From: Alsobacter soli
GTDB lineage: Bacteria; Pseudomonadota; Alphaproteobacteria; Rhizobiales; Beijerinckiaceae
Reading direction: 5' to 3'
Length of the DNA: 64,000 nucleotides
Assembly: GCF_003004785.1 (NCBI RefSeq)
Contig: NZ_PVZS01000010.1
Span: 1-64,000, forward strand
Each line of letters starts with the position of its first letter. The stretch's first letter is position 1. Below are positions 1 to 7,746 of the stretch, piece after piece. The position numbers and the translations under genes are program-made. The notes beneath the pieces are model-generated. The model ran no database searches. It saw only the letters and a program-made list of their open reading frames with translations, and was not told the DNA's origin.

Positions 1-314
1 CGGGCCTCGGCCAGCGACTTGCCCTGCTCCGTGGTGAGGAGGACGGCGAGCTCCTCCTTGTTCTTCTCGATCGCCGCGGCGAGCTTGCGCAGCTTGTCGG
101 CGCGCTCGGCGGCGGTGGTCTGGCGCCAGCTCTCGAACGCATTCTGGGCGGCCGCGATGGCGCGGCGGGTCTCGGCGGCGCCGCAGTTCGGCACGACGCC
201 GATGGCCTCGCCGGTGGCGGGGTTGGTGACCTCGATGGTGGCGGCGGAGTCGGCGCCGCCCCACTCGCCCCCGATCAGGTTCTTCTCGCGCTGGAAGGGT
301 AGCAGCTTGGGCAT
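1..314 (-). CDS. Aldehyde dehydrogenase, succinate-semialdehyde type (partial, 3' end outside window)
   Basis: The visible 104 residues are the N-terminus of an NAD(P)-dependent aldehyde dehydrogenase. They include the segment NLIGGEW and the motif NPATGEAIGVVP, typical of the GabD-type succinate-semialdehyde dehydrogenases, followed by the helix that begins AIAAAQNAFESW. The cofactor site and catalytic Cys/Glu lie beyond the left edge, so substrate specificity cannot be judged. It is the last visible gene of a minus-strand operon, starting 11 bases after the CoA-transferase-like B gene stops. Its likely job is to oxidise an aldehyde made by the pathway (inference). The ATG at 314 is the only start that fits the domain; the ribosome site is weak (GAGA). 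Confidence 0.85.
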   Translation of the reverse strand, partial: MPKLLPFQREKNLIGGEWGGADSAATIEVTNPATGEAIGVVPNCGAAETRRAIAAAQNAFESWRQTTAAERADKLRKLAAAIEKNKEELAVLLTTEQGKSLAEA

Positions 315-325
315 GTTCTCGGATC

Positions 326-1144
326 TCAGAGCGCAGGCATCAGGACGCCGCGCGGGTCTACGTGGTGACGAAGGATTTCCAGTTCCGATTCGCTCGGGTG
401 CTCGGTTTCGGGAACGGCCGAAAGGTCGCCAAGATCGAAGCCCGTAGCGTCCTGCAGGTCTTGGCGGGTGACGCCCCGATGAATGGAGCGCACTTTCATG
501 AGGCCGGCTTCTCGGTCGAAATCGAAGATGCACTTAGGCGTCACCACCAGGCAGGGGCCGCCCCAATCCAGGCCAAGCTTTTTGCGCCCTTCCAGGCCGC
601 CCGGGTACCCGACCCCCGAGACATAATCGACTTTCTGCACGAAGTTGCGCCGGTCGTGGTGAGGCATCATAACGTATTCGCGTCGAAACAGCGTCATGTG
701 CTCGGGCTGCAAGATGGGGCCGACAAGGCGCACCTTGGGCCGGTCGTGCGGGCCGACGCAGACACTGTTGATGTTGCCGACGCGGTCGACCTGCACGGCG
801 CTGCTGAAGCCGAAGCTGACGTCGCCGCGCTTGAGCACGAACTGACCAGGATAGTCGACCATCTGCGCTTCGCAGGGCAGGTCGCGCAACATTGCGCTGT
901 GCTCGGAATCGGGCAGCCGGTCGATCTCGCTAAAATCCGGGTTGTGGTAGCAACCCGCGAGCAGAATCGTCAGGTTAGGCGCATGCAAGCGCTTGGCGAG
1001 TTCCATAGCGGCCAGGGGAATTCCGGTCCCGAACAGGGCTGCGGCGGCGCCCGTGAGCAGGCCGGTGAAGCCGACCTCGCCATCGGCGAAGCTCCGAGCG
1101 AGCACCACCGCGAGCGTCTCGTTGAGGGTGGCGGGCGCAGTCAT
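326..1144 (-). CDS. Family I CoA-transferase-like B subunit lacking the catalytic Glu (IpdB-like)
   Basis: This 272-residue protein has the fold signature of the B subunit of family I CoA-transferases (GctB/IpdB), for example QVDRVGNINS near the middle and a C-terminal block ending in VDPRGV. Aligned without gaps from HAP onward to the paralogue at 13095-13868, the catalytic Glu (E51 there) is Ala63 here. The GSGGAN loop of true transferases is replaced by LVGPILQPEH. These changes are seen directly. Known biology: IpdB of cholesterol catabolism also lacks this Glu, and the IpdAB complex hydrolyses a ring rather than transferring CoA. A hydrolase or retro-Claisen role is inferred. It overlaps its A partner by 4 bases (ATGA), implying translational coupling. 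Confidence 0.85.
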   Translation of the reverse strand: MTAPATLNETLAVVLARSFADGEVGFTGLLTGAAAALFGTGIPLAAMELAKRLHAPNLTILLAGCYHNPDFSEIDRLPDSEHSAMLRDLPCEAQMVDYPGQFVLKRGDVSFGFSSAVQVDRVGNINSVCVGPHDRPKVRLVGPILQPEHMTLFRREYVMMPHHDRRNFVQKVDYVSGVGYPGGLEGRKKLGLDWGGPCLVVTPKCIFDFDREAGLMKVRSIHRGVTRQDLQDATGFDLGDLSAVPETEHPSESELEILRHHVDPRGVLMPAL

Positions 1145-2049
1145 GCGAGGCTCCCCAGGTCAGTCAGGCGGGACAGTTGCGCGGACCCAAGCTTGTCCAG
1201 GTAGGCGAAGTGGTCAGCCGGACGGCGCACCCATTCGTCGAGGTAGGCGGCGAAGGCCGTGTCCGTGGCGGACGCCTCCACATAGGAGTCGAGGTGGCCA
1301 TCATCCGAGAGATACCGCCCCAGCGTCGGAGTCGGGTGGGAACCCCAGGGAACCTCGACCACGGCGCTAATCCGATAGGAGGGGAGCTCAACAAAGCGGG
1401 CGTGCCGCTTGATGAAGGACTTCGGCACGATCTTCTCGGCTGTGACAATGACGTGCTCGCACGAGCGGCCCATCAGCACGTCGCCGCTCTGGGGGAGCAG
1501 GCGGCGGGCGGGAATGACGACGTTGCCCTGCTCGTCAGCGGCGATCGCATGGATAACAACCACGTCCGGGTTCGCGGCCGGAAACGCGTGGAGCGTGCGC
1601 CCGGTGATCGGGCAAGGGAATGTCTTGATTTCGTCGTTGTAGGTGACAACGTCGTTGCCGCCCAGGAACTTGGCCGGCCAGAAATCGAAATTGTCCTGGT
1701 TGGCCCGGAAACGGTCCCAGCAGGCCATCTCCGGATAGTCGACCACCTTCAGGCGACCGCCCTCGACCGCGCGGCGGAAATTGCGCGCCAGGCCGTGCTT
1801 CTCGAGCCCCACATAGGACGTCTCGACCCTGCTCAGGCAGCCGGCGCCGGCGAGCATGTCGACATCGAAGGAATTGGCCGAGCCGATTACGGTCAGTCCT
1901 CGGCGATTCTGGCGGATCAACTCGCGCACGAAGGCCATTGGCTTCTGGTAGACGGCGAAGCCGCCAAGGGCCAGCCGGGCGCCGTTCGGAACCCGTCTGG
2001 CAGCTTCCGGCAAACTGATCAGCTTGGAGACGAGAGGCGCTTTGCTCAT
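1141..2049 (-). CDS. Family I CoA-transferase-like A subunit (IpdA-like)
   Basis: The 302-residue protein matches the A subunit of GctA/IpdA-type CoA-transferases: an N-terminal KLISLPEAARRVPNGARLAL segment, a Gly-rich strand and a PDVVVIHAIAADEQGNV block. Glu107, in the segment V-V-D-Y-P-E, falls where the paralogue of the second set has His105 and that of the third set has Glu102. IpdA-type hydrolases use a Glu in the A subunit (family knowledge), so pairing of Glu107 with a Glu-less B partner is suggestive. The ATG at 2049 overlaps the permease stop by 4 bases, placing transport and catabolism in one operon. Confidence 0.87.
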   Translation of the reverse strand: MSKAPLVSKLISLPEAARRVPNGARLALGGFAVYQKPMAFVRELIRQNRRGLTVIGSANSFDVDMLAGAGCLSRVETSYVGLEKHGLARNFRRAVEGGRLKVVDYPEMACWDRFRANQDNFDFWPAKFLGGNDVVTYNDEIKTFPCPITGRTLHAFPAANPDVVVIHAIAADEQGNVVIPARRLLPQSGDVLMGRSCEHVIVTAEKIVPKSFIKRHARFVELPSYRISAVVEVPWGSHPTPTLGRYLSDDGHLDSYVEASATDTAFAAYLDEWVRRPADHFAYLDKLGSAQLSRLTDLGSLA

Positions 2050-3059
2050 GCCAATCCATCCGCTCGTGAACGCTGCCGGCGGAGCATGCTCCACCAGACG
2101 GCGAGGATAATGACGAGGCCCTGGGCGATCAGGAACACGACGGGGTCGATCCCGGCGAGCACCATGCCGTTGCGCAGGACGGCGACGAACATGACGCCCA
2201 GCACCGTGCCGATCAAACGGCCCCGGCCGCCGTTGAGGCTGGTGCCGCCGACGATGACCGCCGCGATCACGTCTAGCTCCACGTGCTCGCCTACTGTCGC
2301 GCTGCCCGAATTGAGCCGCGAGACGAGCATCACGCCGCCGATTGCGGACAGGACCTGGACGATGACGAAGACGGCGATGCGGATGGTCCGCACGGACACG
2401 CCGTAGCGGGAGGCCGTGATGGGGTTGCCGCCGATCGCGTAGAGGTGGCGCCCGAACCGCAGCTGCGACAGCACCAGCCACCCGAGGGCGACCGTGAGGG
2501 CCATCAGGAACACCGGCGCGGGCAGGCCGAGGATGGAGCCATACCAGAGGCTGTCCAGCTCCTTCGGCATCGGGCCGATGGTCAGACCGTCGCTTATGTA
2601 GAAGCCCATACCACGCAGCGCCGAGAGCAGACCGAGGGTCGTGATGAACGAGGGAATGGCCCAGATCACGCGCAACGCGCCGATGAAGGTGCCGATCAGC
2701 ACGGCGATGCCTACCGCGAGCGCGCTCGCCGTGACGAGCGACCAGCCAAACTTCACCACCAGCAGCGACATCACCGTCCCGGCGAGGCCGACCGTGGCGC
2801 CCACGGACAGATCGATCTCGCCGGCGATGATGACCATCGTCATCCCGACCGCGATCATCGCCACCACCGAAGTCTGCGTGAGCAGCGTCGCGAAGTTGGC
2901 TACCGACAGAAAGTTCGAAGCGGTCGCCGAGAAGTAAACAATGAGCGCCGCCAGCGCGATACCGACGCCGATTTCCGCGCGCCAACTGGCCAGGGTGGCT
3001 TTCAGCCGCGCCCTGTCGACGCCCTCTCGAGGCTGGGCGAGCGTGCTGTTCATGGACAT
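2046..3059 (-). CDS. Sugar-type ABC transporter permease (RbsC/FrcB-like)
   Basis: This 337-residue inner-membrane permease has eight to ten hydrophobic segments and the BPD_transp_2 hallmark GMTMVIIAGEIDLSVGA near residue 85. The conserved VGGTSLNGGRG lies near residue 275. It should form the channel for the binding protein encoded just upstream (3110-4078). No ATPase gene is adjacent; the best candidate is the single-domain ATPase at 14821-15597, which sits behind an identical operator. The start at 3059 (MSM) is preferred because GAGGA lies a few bases upstream; a second ATG lies at 3053. It belongs to the minus-strand operon running toward position 1. Confidence 0.92.
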   Translation of the reverse strand: MSMNSTLAQPREGVDRARLKATLASWRAEIGVGIALAALIVYFSATASNFLSVANFATLLTQTSVVAMIAVGMTMVIIAGEIDLSVGATVGLAGTVMSLLVVKFGWSLVTASALAVGIAVLIGTFIGALRVIWAIPSFITTLGLLSALRGMGFYISDGLTIGPMPKELDSLWYGSILGLPAPVFLMALTVALGWLVLSQLRFGRHLYAIGGNPITASRYGVSVRTIRIAVFVIVQVLSAIGGVMLVSRLNSGSATVGEHVELDVIAAVIVGGTSLNGGRGRLIGTVLGVMFVAVLRNGMVLAGIDPVVFLIAQGLVIILAVWWSMLRRQRSRADGLA

Positions 3060-3109
3060 GGGTCCTCGCAGGGAGAAGCGAGGGGGCTGCCGCCAGCCCC
3101 CGTCGCCAA

Positions 3110-4078
3110 TCAGTTGGAGAGGGAGCGGACGAGCTCCAGGTAATCTTTCACCGGCTGAGGGTCGCTCTTCGTATAGAGCTTCACCGGCACACTCACATAG
3201 CGAGGCTGGGTTTCGCCCCGCTTGGCCTTCACCGCAGTTTCGACCGCCAGATAGCCGACACGATAGGGCTGCTGGTCGGCGATGGCCTCCACGGCGCTGG
3301 CCGGGTCCAGCAGCATCTGCGCCAGGTCCTGGCTCATGTCGATGCCGTAGAGCTTGGTCTGGGTGTTCGCCCGGCGCGCCGCCGCGGCCGCGCCCGCGAC
3401 CGTGCCGGCGTTGGAGGCCCACACGGCGGTGGTGTCGGGCTTGCGGCGTAGGATATTCTCCAGGCCGTTCGCGCCTTCTTCCGGCGTCGCGCCGCTGACT
3501 TCCGCGACGGTCTCGTATTTCAAGCCCTCGAGGGCGGACAGGAAGCCTTGGCGTCGCGGCTGCATGTTGGCGTTGATCGGGGGCAGGGTAATCATGCCGA
3601 TGGAGGGCTGGCCGCCCTTGCTCTCCAGGTACTTGCGCATTTCCTTGCCGACGGCGGCCGCAAGTTCCCGGCTGTCGACGCCTATGGAGTGGCTGGCGAT
3701 GGAGGCGTCTTCCAACTTGGTGTCGTATTCCACGACCATGATGTTGCGGTCCTTCGCCCGGCGGGCGGAGGCGATCGAGCCCTGCTTGTCGAGCGGGGGC
3801 ATGACCAGCACGTCGACGTTGCGGGTGACGAAATCCTCGACGACTTGGCTCTCTGTGGGCAGCTTGCGCTGGTTGAGACCGAACGTGATCGTGGCGCCGT
3901 ATTTGCCGGCCGCGTCCTTCATGCCGCGCTCGATCTGCTGCCAGAACTGCGAGTCGCGCGCGTAGATGATGGCGCCGATGGTGATCTTGTCCTGAGCCTC
4001 GGCAGGGGCGACGCCGGCCAAGCCGGCGGCGGCCACCAGCGCCATCACCGGCGCCTTGAGCCAACGTGCAGCGAACAT
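3110..4078 (-). CDS. Sugar-type ABC transporter periplasmic binding protein (RbsB-like)
   Basis: The product is a 322-residue Peripla_BP_4 solute-binding protein. A Sec signal peptide of about 29 residues ends APAEA before QDKITIG, and the mature part shows the family's repeated strand pattern, such as VDVLVMPPLDKQGS and ATPEEGANGLENIL. The ligand is not predictable from sequence; the family carries sugars, polyols and some other small molecules. The ATG at 4078 is chosen over an upstream in-frame start because GGAGG lies at good spacing. The gene starts about 80 bases downstream of a LacI-type operator and leads the operon with permease, A and B CoA-transferase-like subunits and aldehyde dehydrogenase. 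Confidence 0.92.
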   Translation of the reverse strand: MFAARWLKAPVMALVAAAGLAGVAPAEAQDKITIGAIIYARDSQFWQQIERGMKDAAGKYGATITFGLNQRKLPTESQVVEDFVTRNVDVLVMPPLDKQGSIASARRAKDRNIMVVEYDTKLEDASIASHSIGVDSRELAAAVGKEMRKYLESKGGQPSIGMITLPPINANMQPRRQGFLSALEGLKYETVAEVSGATPEEGANGLENILRRKPDTTAVWASNAGTVAGAAAAARRANTQTKLYGIDMSQDLAQMLLDPASAVEAIADQQPYRVGYLAVETAVKAKRGETQPRYVSVPVKLYTKSDPQPVKDYLELVRSLSN

Positions 4079-4160
4079 GTGTCGTCCTCCTGAATGTGGC
4101 CGGCCCAAGCTGGGTCCTCGGCGCTTGGCGTTTCCTCGGCGTCTGGCGCGCCCTAAGCAA

Positions 4161-4183
4161 GAAACGATTTCCGAAAACGTTTC
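4161..4183. promoter_or_regulatory. LacI-type operator, copy 1
   Basis: A 23-bp near-perfect palindrome GAAACG-N11-CGTTTC, with 10 of 11 arm positions matching around a central C. It lies between the HAD gene and the binding-protein gene, both on the minus strand, so it probably controls the operon that starts at 4078. The same 23 bases occur exactly at 15630-15652 and with one changed base at each end at 7655-7677. The likely ligand is the LacI protein encoded at 15802-16860. Confidence 0.85.
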
Positions 4184-4207
4184 TGTTCCAATGGAGCAGG
4201 CCGGAGC

Positions 4208-4882
4208 TCAAAGGTCAACAGCGAACAGGGCGCGCTCGACGTCTCTGAGGTCGGGAACGACGTCGTGGCCCCGCCTCCGGCAAATCTCCGCACCATCGGC
4301 CCAGTCGCTTGCGCCCGACACCATGACGAAGCGGGCCTGGACCGCTTCGGCGGCGTCCAGATCGGCGCGGCTGTCGCCGAAGTAGAGGAGAGGTCGCGCG
4401 ATTACGCCGGCCGCCAGCAAGTCCAGCACATGATCGGCCTTCTTGCGGTCGCCGCCCCGGATGGCTCCCAGCCGATGAGCGATGCCGCGCCCGCCTAGAA
4501 GGACGGCCAAGTCGGCGGCCTCCGCCGCCGACACGACCACGCAGGGGACGCCCTCATTGTGCAGCCTGGCCACGAGCTCCAGGGCGCCAGGAACGGCCGC
4601 GCAACCGCCCAACGCGTCCAGCGTGCGCCGACTGAACTCGCTGACGCAGCGATCGGTTTGGTCTCTGAAGTCAACCTGAGGAGCGATTTCGGTGAAGAAA
4701 TACGCGAACAGGTCGCGCCGATGGAGGCCTGGATGAGCCTGCTGGTATGCCGTGAAGGCGGCGACGGCGTCGCCTGGATGGCCGGCGAGGATATCCCGGA
4801 AGATCCCGGCCTTGATCCGGTTGGAATCAAGCAGCACGCCGTCGCAATCGAAGACAACGCCGCCGAACCGGCGAAAGCTCAT
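4208..4882 (-). CDS. HAD-superfamily phosphatase (phosphoglycolate phosphatase-like)
   Basis: This is a 224-residue haloacid-dehalogenase-type hydrolase. Motif I is FDCDGVLLDS, with nucleophile Asp12 and acid/base Asp14. Motif II lies near VVVSAAEA, and the C-terminal metal motif is YFGDSRADLDAA. An alpha-helical cap falls between residues 20 and 90, as in PGP and beta-phosphoglucomutase subclass enzymes. The ATG at 4882 overlaps the upstream CaiB stop by 4 bases, so it is the third gene of the kinase-CaiB-HAD unit. A role in dephosphorylating a pathway or side-product sugar phosphate is inferred from the adjacent kinase; the substrate is unknown. Confidence 0.88.
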   Translation of the reverse strand: MSFRRFGGVVFDCDGVLLDSNRIKAGIFRDILAGHPGDAVAAFTAYQQAHPGLHRRDLFAYFFTEIAPQVDFRDQTDRCVSEFSRRTLDALGGCAAVPGALELVARLHNEGVPCVVVSAAEAADLAVLLGGRGIAHRLGAIRGGDRKKADHVLDLLAAGVIARPLLYFGDSRADLDAAEAVQARFVMVSGASDWADGAEICRRRGHDVVPDLRDVERALFAVDL

Positions 4883-6072
4883 CCGATCACCTGCTGTGCG
4901 ATCATCTCGTTGCAACGTTCGGCCGACCAGCCGAGCCACTCGGCCGCGACCTCGCGCGTGTGCTCGCCTACGAGCGGCGACGGCCGACGCACGCCGCCGG
5001 GCGTATCGCCAAGCGTGACGGTGATACCGTGGGTGGGGTACGCGCCCGCGCGGGGATGCTCCACCGTGAGGATCTGGTTACGCGCCTTGAGTTGTGGGTT
5101 GTCGACCACGTCCGCCATGGTGGAAACCTTAGCGCAGGGGACGCCGGCGCGATCCATCGCCTCCACCACCGCGTCCGCCGCGTGCAGCCTCACCCAGGCC
5201 TGCACCTCAGCCTCGATGGCGTCCGCATTCTCCACACGCTTGTTGGCGCAGTCGAAGCGCGGGTCCCGCAGCAGATCCTCCCGCCCCATCGCGTTCGCGA
5301 GACGCCGGAACAGCGGGTCGGTTCCGGATGCAATATGGACCCAGGCGCCGTCGGCGGCCTGGAAGGTGTTGACGGGTGACGTATAGCGGTCGCGGTTCCC
5401 CTGCCGCCGCATGCCACGGCCGAGCAGCGCCTGCTCCGGAATGGCCGTCATCAACAAGCTGGCGGCGCTTTCCAGGAGGGTCGATTCCACGAGCTGCCCT
5501 TGGCCAGTACGCTCGCGCGCAGCGAGCGCGGTCAGCGCGCCGATGGTGGCGTAGAGGGCCGTAGTGTAGTCGACGACGAACGTGCCGGCCATCGTCGGCG
5601 GGCCATCCGGCTGGCCGGTGATCTCCATCAAGCCGCTGGTGGCCTGTGCGATCACGTCGAAGCAGGGGCGCTGCGCCAAGGGGCCGGTCTGGCCAAAGCC
5701 CGAAATGCGAACCATGATCAGGCGTGGGTTAAGCGCGTGCAGCGTCTCCCAGCCGCATCCCATCTGCTCCATAGTCCCGGGGCGGAAGTTCTCGATCAGG
5801 ATGTCCGCTTCGCAGGCGAGATCGCGCAGCACCTGCTGGGCCTCCGGCTTGCGGAAGTCGAGCGCGAAGCTGCGCTTGTTTCGATTGTACGTCATGAAGT
5901 AGACGCTCTCGCCGCCGAGCTTGGGCTCGTTTCCGCGTGTGTCGTCACCAGTGCCGAGGCGCTCGACCTTGACCACGTCAGCCCCGTGATCGGCGAGCTG
6001 CATGGCGCAGAACGGGCCAGCGATGAAGCGCGACACGTCGAGCACCTTCAAACCTTGCAACGCGCTGAACAT
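4879..6072 (-). CDS. CaiB/BaiF (family III) CoA-transferase, copy 1
   Basis: This 397-residue protein is a family III CoA-transferase, which moves CoA from an acyl-CoA to a free acid through an aspartyl intermediate. It has RFIAGP near residue 15, GADVVKVER at 30-38, the ENFRPGT motif at 94-100, FGQTGP at 126-131 and the catalytic Asp168 in FVVDYTTALYA. The paralogue at 16870-18015 shares all of these motifs. Start 6072 has AGGAG upstream, inside the end of the kinase gene, which stops two bases earlier. Its acyl substrate is unknown; in this cluster it is expected to activate a pathway acid to its CoA thioester. Confidence 0.93.
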   Translation of the reverse strand: MFSALQGLKVLDVSRFIAGPFCAMQLADHGADVVKVERLGTGDDTRGNEPKLGGESVYFMTYNRNKRSFALDFRKPEAQQVLRDLACEADILIENFRPGTMEQMGCGWETLHALNPRLIMVRISGFGQTGPLAQRPCFDVIAQATSGLMEITGQPDGPPTMAGTFVVDYTTALYATIGALTALAARERTGQGQLVESTLLESAASLLMTAIPEQALLGRGMRRQGNRDRYTSPVNTFQAADGAWVHIASGTDPLFRRLANAMGREDLLRDPRFDCANKRVENADAIEAEVQAWVRLHAADAVVEAMDRAGVPCAKVSTMADVVDNPQLKARNQILTVEHPRAGAYPTHGITVTLGDTPGGVRRPSPLVGEHTREVAAEWLGWSAERCNEMIAQQVIG

Positions 6073-6073
6073 C

Positions 6074-7564
6074 TTACTCCTCTCCTGATTGCGGCGGGTT
6101 AAGCCCTTCCAGCCCTTCACGCAAAGCGGCGTAGCGCCGCCTCAATCGCGCGTAGCCGGCGACCACCTCGGGATCTGGCTCGACACGGTCGCGGATGCGC
6201 ACCATTGCCGCGCTCGCACCCCTGAGGCTCGGGTGGATGCCAACGCCCACTGCTGCGATCATCGCGGCGCCAAGCGCCGACGCCTCCACCACCTCGGGGA
6301 CGATGAGAGCCTTGCCGAGCATAGCGGCGCGGATCTCCAGCCAGAGCCGGGACTCAGCGCCGCCGCCGACGGCGCGAATCTCGTTGACAGTCATTCCGGC
6401 GAAGGCCAGCGCGTCGAAGACTTCCGCGACCTCGGCGGCGATCCCCTCGAGGGCGGCGCGGAACAGGTGCCCGCGGCCGTGCTCGAACGCGAGCCCGGCT
6501 ATCCCGCCGCGCTCGGAGACGTTCCATCGCGGCGTGCGCGAACCGGCCATTACGGGAGCGAAGACGAGGCCTTCGCTTCCGGCCGGGATCGATGCGGCCT
6601 CGGCCGTGAGCGCGCGCAGGTCGGCGCCCAGCACGCCTGCAAGCCAGGCGACCGCACCGCCAGTGGCGGCCATGGGTCCCCCGACGCTCCAGGCCTCGCC
6701 GACGGGAAAGCGATTCAGCACCAGGCGGCGCAGCGGATCAAATGACGGGCGGTCGACGCAGGCGAGAATGACGTCCGTTGTTCCCATGACATTGACGGCG
6801 ATGCCCGGCTCGACCATGCCGCCCCCGATGCCGCCCACAGTGCCGTCGGGGCCGCCGACCACGACTGGCGCGCCATGGCGCAAGCCCAGAGCCGAGGCGG
6901 CGCCAGGCGTCAGCAGGCCGGCCAAAGCCGTCGCGTCCCGCACCTCGGGGAAGAGGTGGCGCGGAAGACGCAGTTCGGCGATGAGATCGTGACTCCAGGC
7001 GCCCCGGGCGACGTCGAACAACAGGGAGTACGAAGCGCCGGCCGGGTCGCACACGGCCTGACCGCACAGTCGCTGCACAAGCCAATCCTTGGCGGTGAGC
7101 ACCAGGTGCGCCTTCGAGAAAACGTCGGGTTGGCGTTCGCGGAACCAAAGCAGGCGCGGTCCCGTCAGCTCGGGATCGATGCGTCGGCCCGCGACGCTGT
7201 AAACGGCTGCCGCTCCGCAACGGCTCTCGATGGCGGCGGCCTGCTCCGTCGCGCGCCGGTCCTGCCACGTGCAAATGGGGGACAAAGGCTCGCCGGAGGC
7301 GTCGGTGAGCAGCATTCCGATAGCCGCGGTCACCCCGATGGCCGCGATCCGCGAAGGGTCGGGCTGCAGGTCGCGCACCGCGTCTGCAACCGCGGTCCAG
7401 AGAGAAGCCGGATCCGCTTCTGCGAACGCCGATTGATACGCCACGGTAAACGGGCGGCTGGCCTGGCCGAGCGGCTGGCCCGCTGCATCGAACAGAGTCG
7501 CACGCGTGCTGCTGGTGCCTGCGTCGATGGCGAGGATTAGGTCACCCGGCATGAAGCGGTCCAT
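6074..7564 (-). CDS. FGGY-family carbohydrate kinase
   Basis: The 496-residue protein is a xylulokinase/gluconokinase-type FGGY kinase that phosphorylates a sugar or polyol with ATP. It starts LILAIDAGTSSTRATLFD (phosphate 1 motif) and has the putative catalytic base Asp240 in VVVGGPDGTVGG. The C-terminal ATP-binding block is IRAVGGGAESRLW. The length fits the family. It is the first gene of a minus-strand unit with CaiB and HAD genes and lies about 90 bases from an operator shared with the divergent TPP-enzyme gene. Start 7564 lacks a clear ribosome site; an ATG at 7552 is an equal alternative. The precise sugar is unknown. Confidence 0.9.
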   Translation of the reverse strand: MDRFMPGDLILAIDAGTSSTRATLFDAAGQPLGQASRPFTVAYQSAFAEADPASLWTAVADAVRDLQPDPSRIAAIGVTAAIGMLLTDASGEPLSPICTWQDRRATEQAAAIESRCGAAAVYSVAGRRIDPELTGPRLLWFRERQPDVFSKAHLVLTAKDWLVQRLCGQAVCDPAGASYSLLFDVARGAWSHDLIAELRLPRHLFPEVRDATALAGLLTPGAASALGLRHGAPVVVGGPDGTVGGIGGGMVEPGIAVNVMGTTDVILACVDRPSFDPLRRLVLNRFPVGEAWSVGGPMAATGGAVAWLAGVLGADLRALTAEAASIPAGSEGLVFAPVMAGSRTPRWNVSERGGIAGLAFEHGRGHLFRAALEGIAAEVAEVFDALAFAGMTVNEIRAVGGGAESRLWLEIRAAMLGKALIVPEVVEASALGAAMIAAVGVGIHPSLRGASAAMVRIRDRVEPDPEVVAGYARLRRRYAALREGLEGLNPPQSGEE

Positions 7565-7654
7565 TCGGAGGCAAGACCGTAAGTGCGAGCTTGATTGATC
7601 TGACGAAAATCATGCGTCCTGGCGCTCGGTGGCGATGTCGCCATAAAGGCACAA

Positions 7655-7677
7655 AAAACGATTTCCGAAAACGTTTT
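7655..7677. promoter_or_regulatory. LacI-type operator, copy 2
   Basis: The 23-bp palindrome is present with an A and a T replacing the outer G and C. Runs of A and T on either side extend the symmetry. It sits between the divergent FGGY kinase (start 7564) and TPP-enzyme gene (start 7747), so a single bound repressor could control both directions. It argues against any in-frame start of the TPP enzyme upstream of 7747. Confidence 0.85.
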
Positions 7678-7746
7678 TTTCTGTTACGCCTCTCACCCAT
7701 GGGCCAAGGGCCGCAGCCATCCAACAAACACGCAGGAGAGCCGCCG

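Noticed and set aside
7591-7746. In-frame extension of the first TPP enzyme by 52 codons
   Set aside because: It would place the LacI-type operator inside the coding sequence. ATG 7747 has a strong AGGAG site and matches the family's N-terminus.
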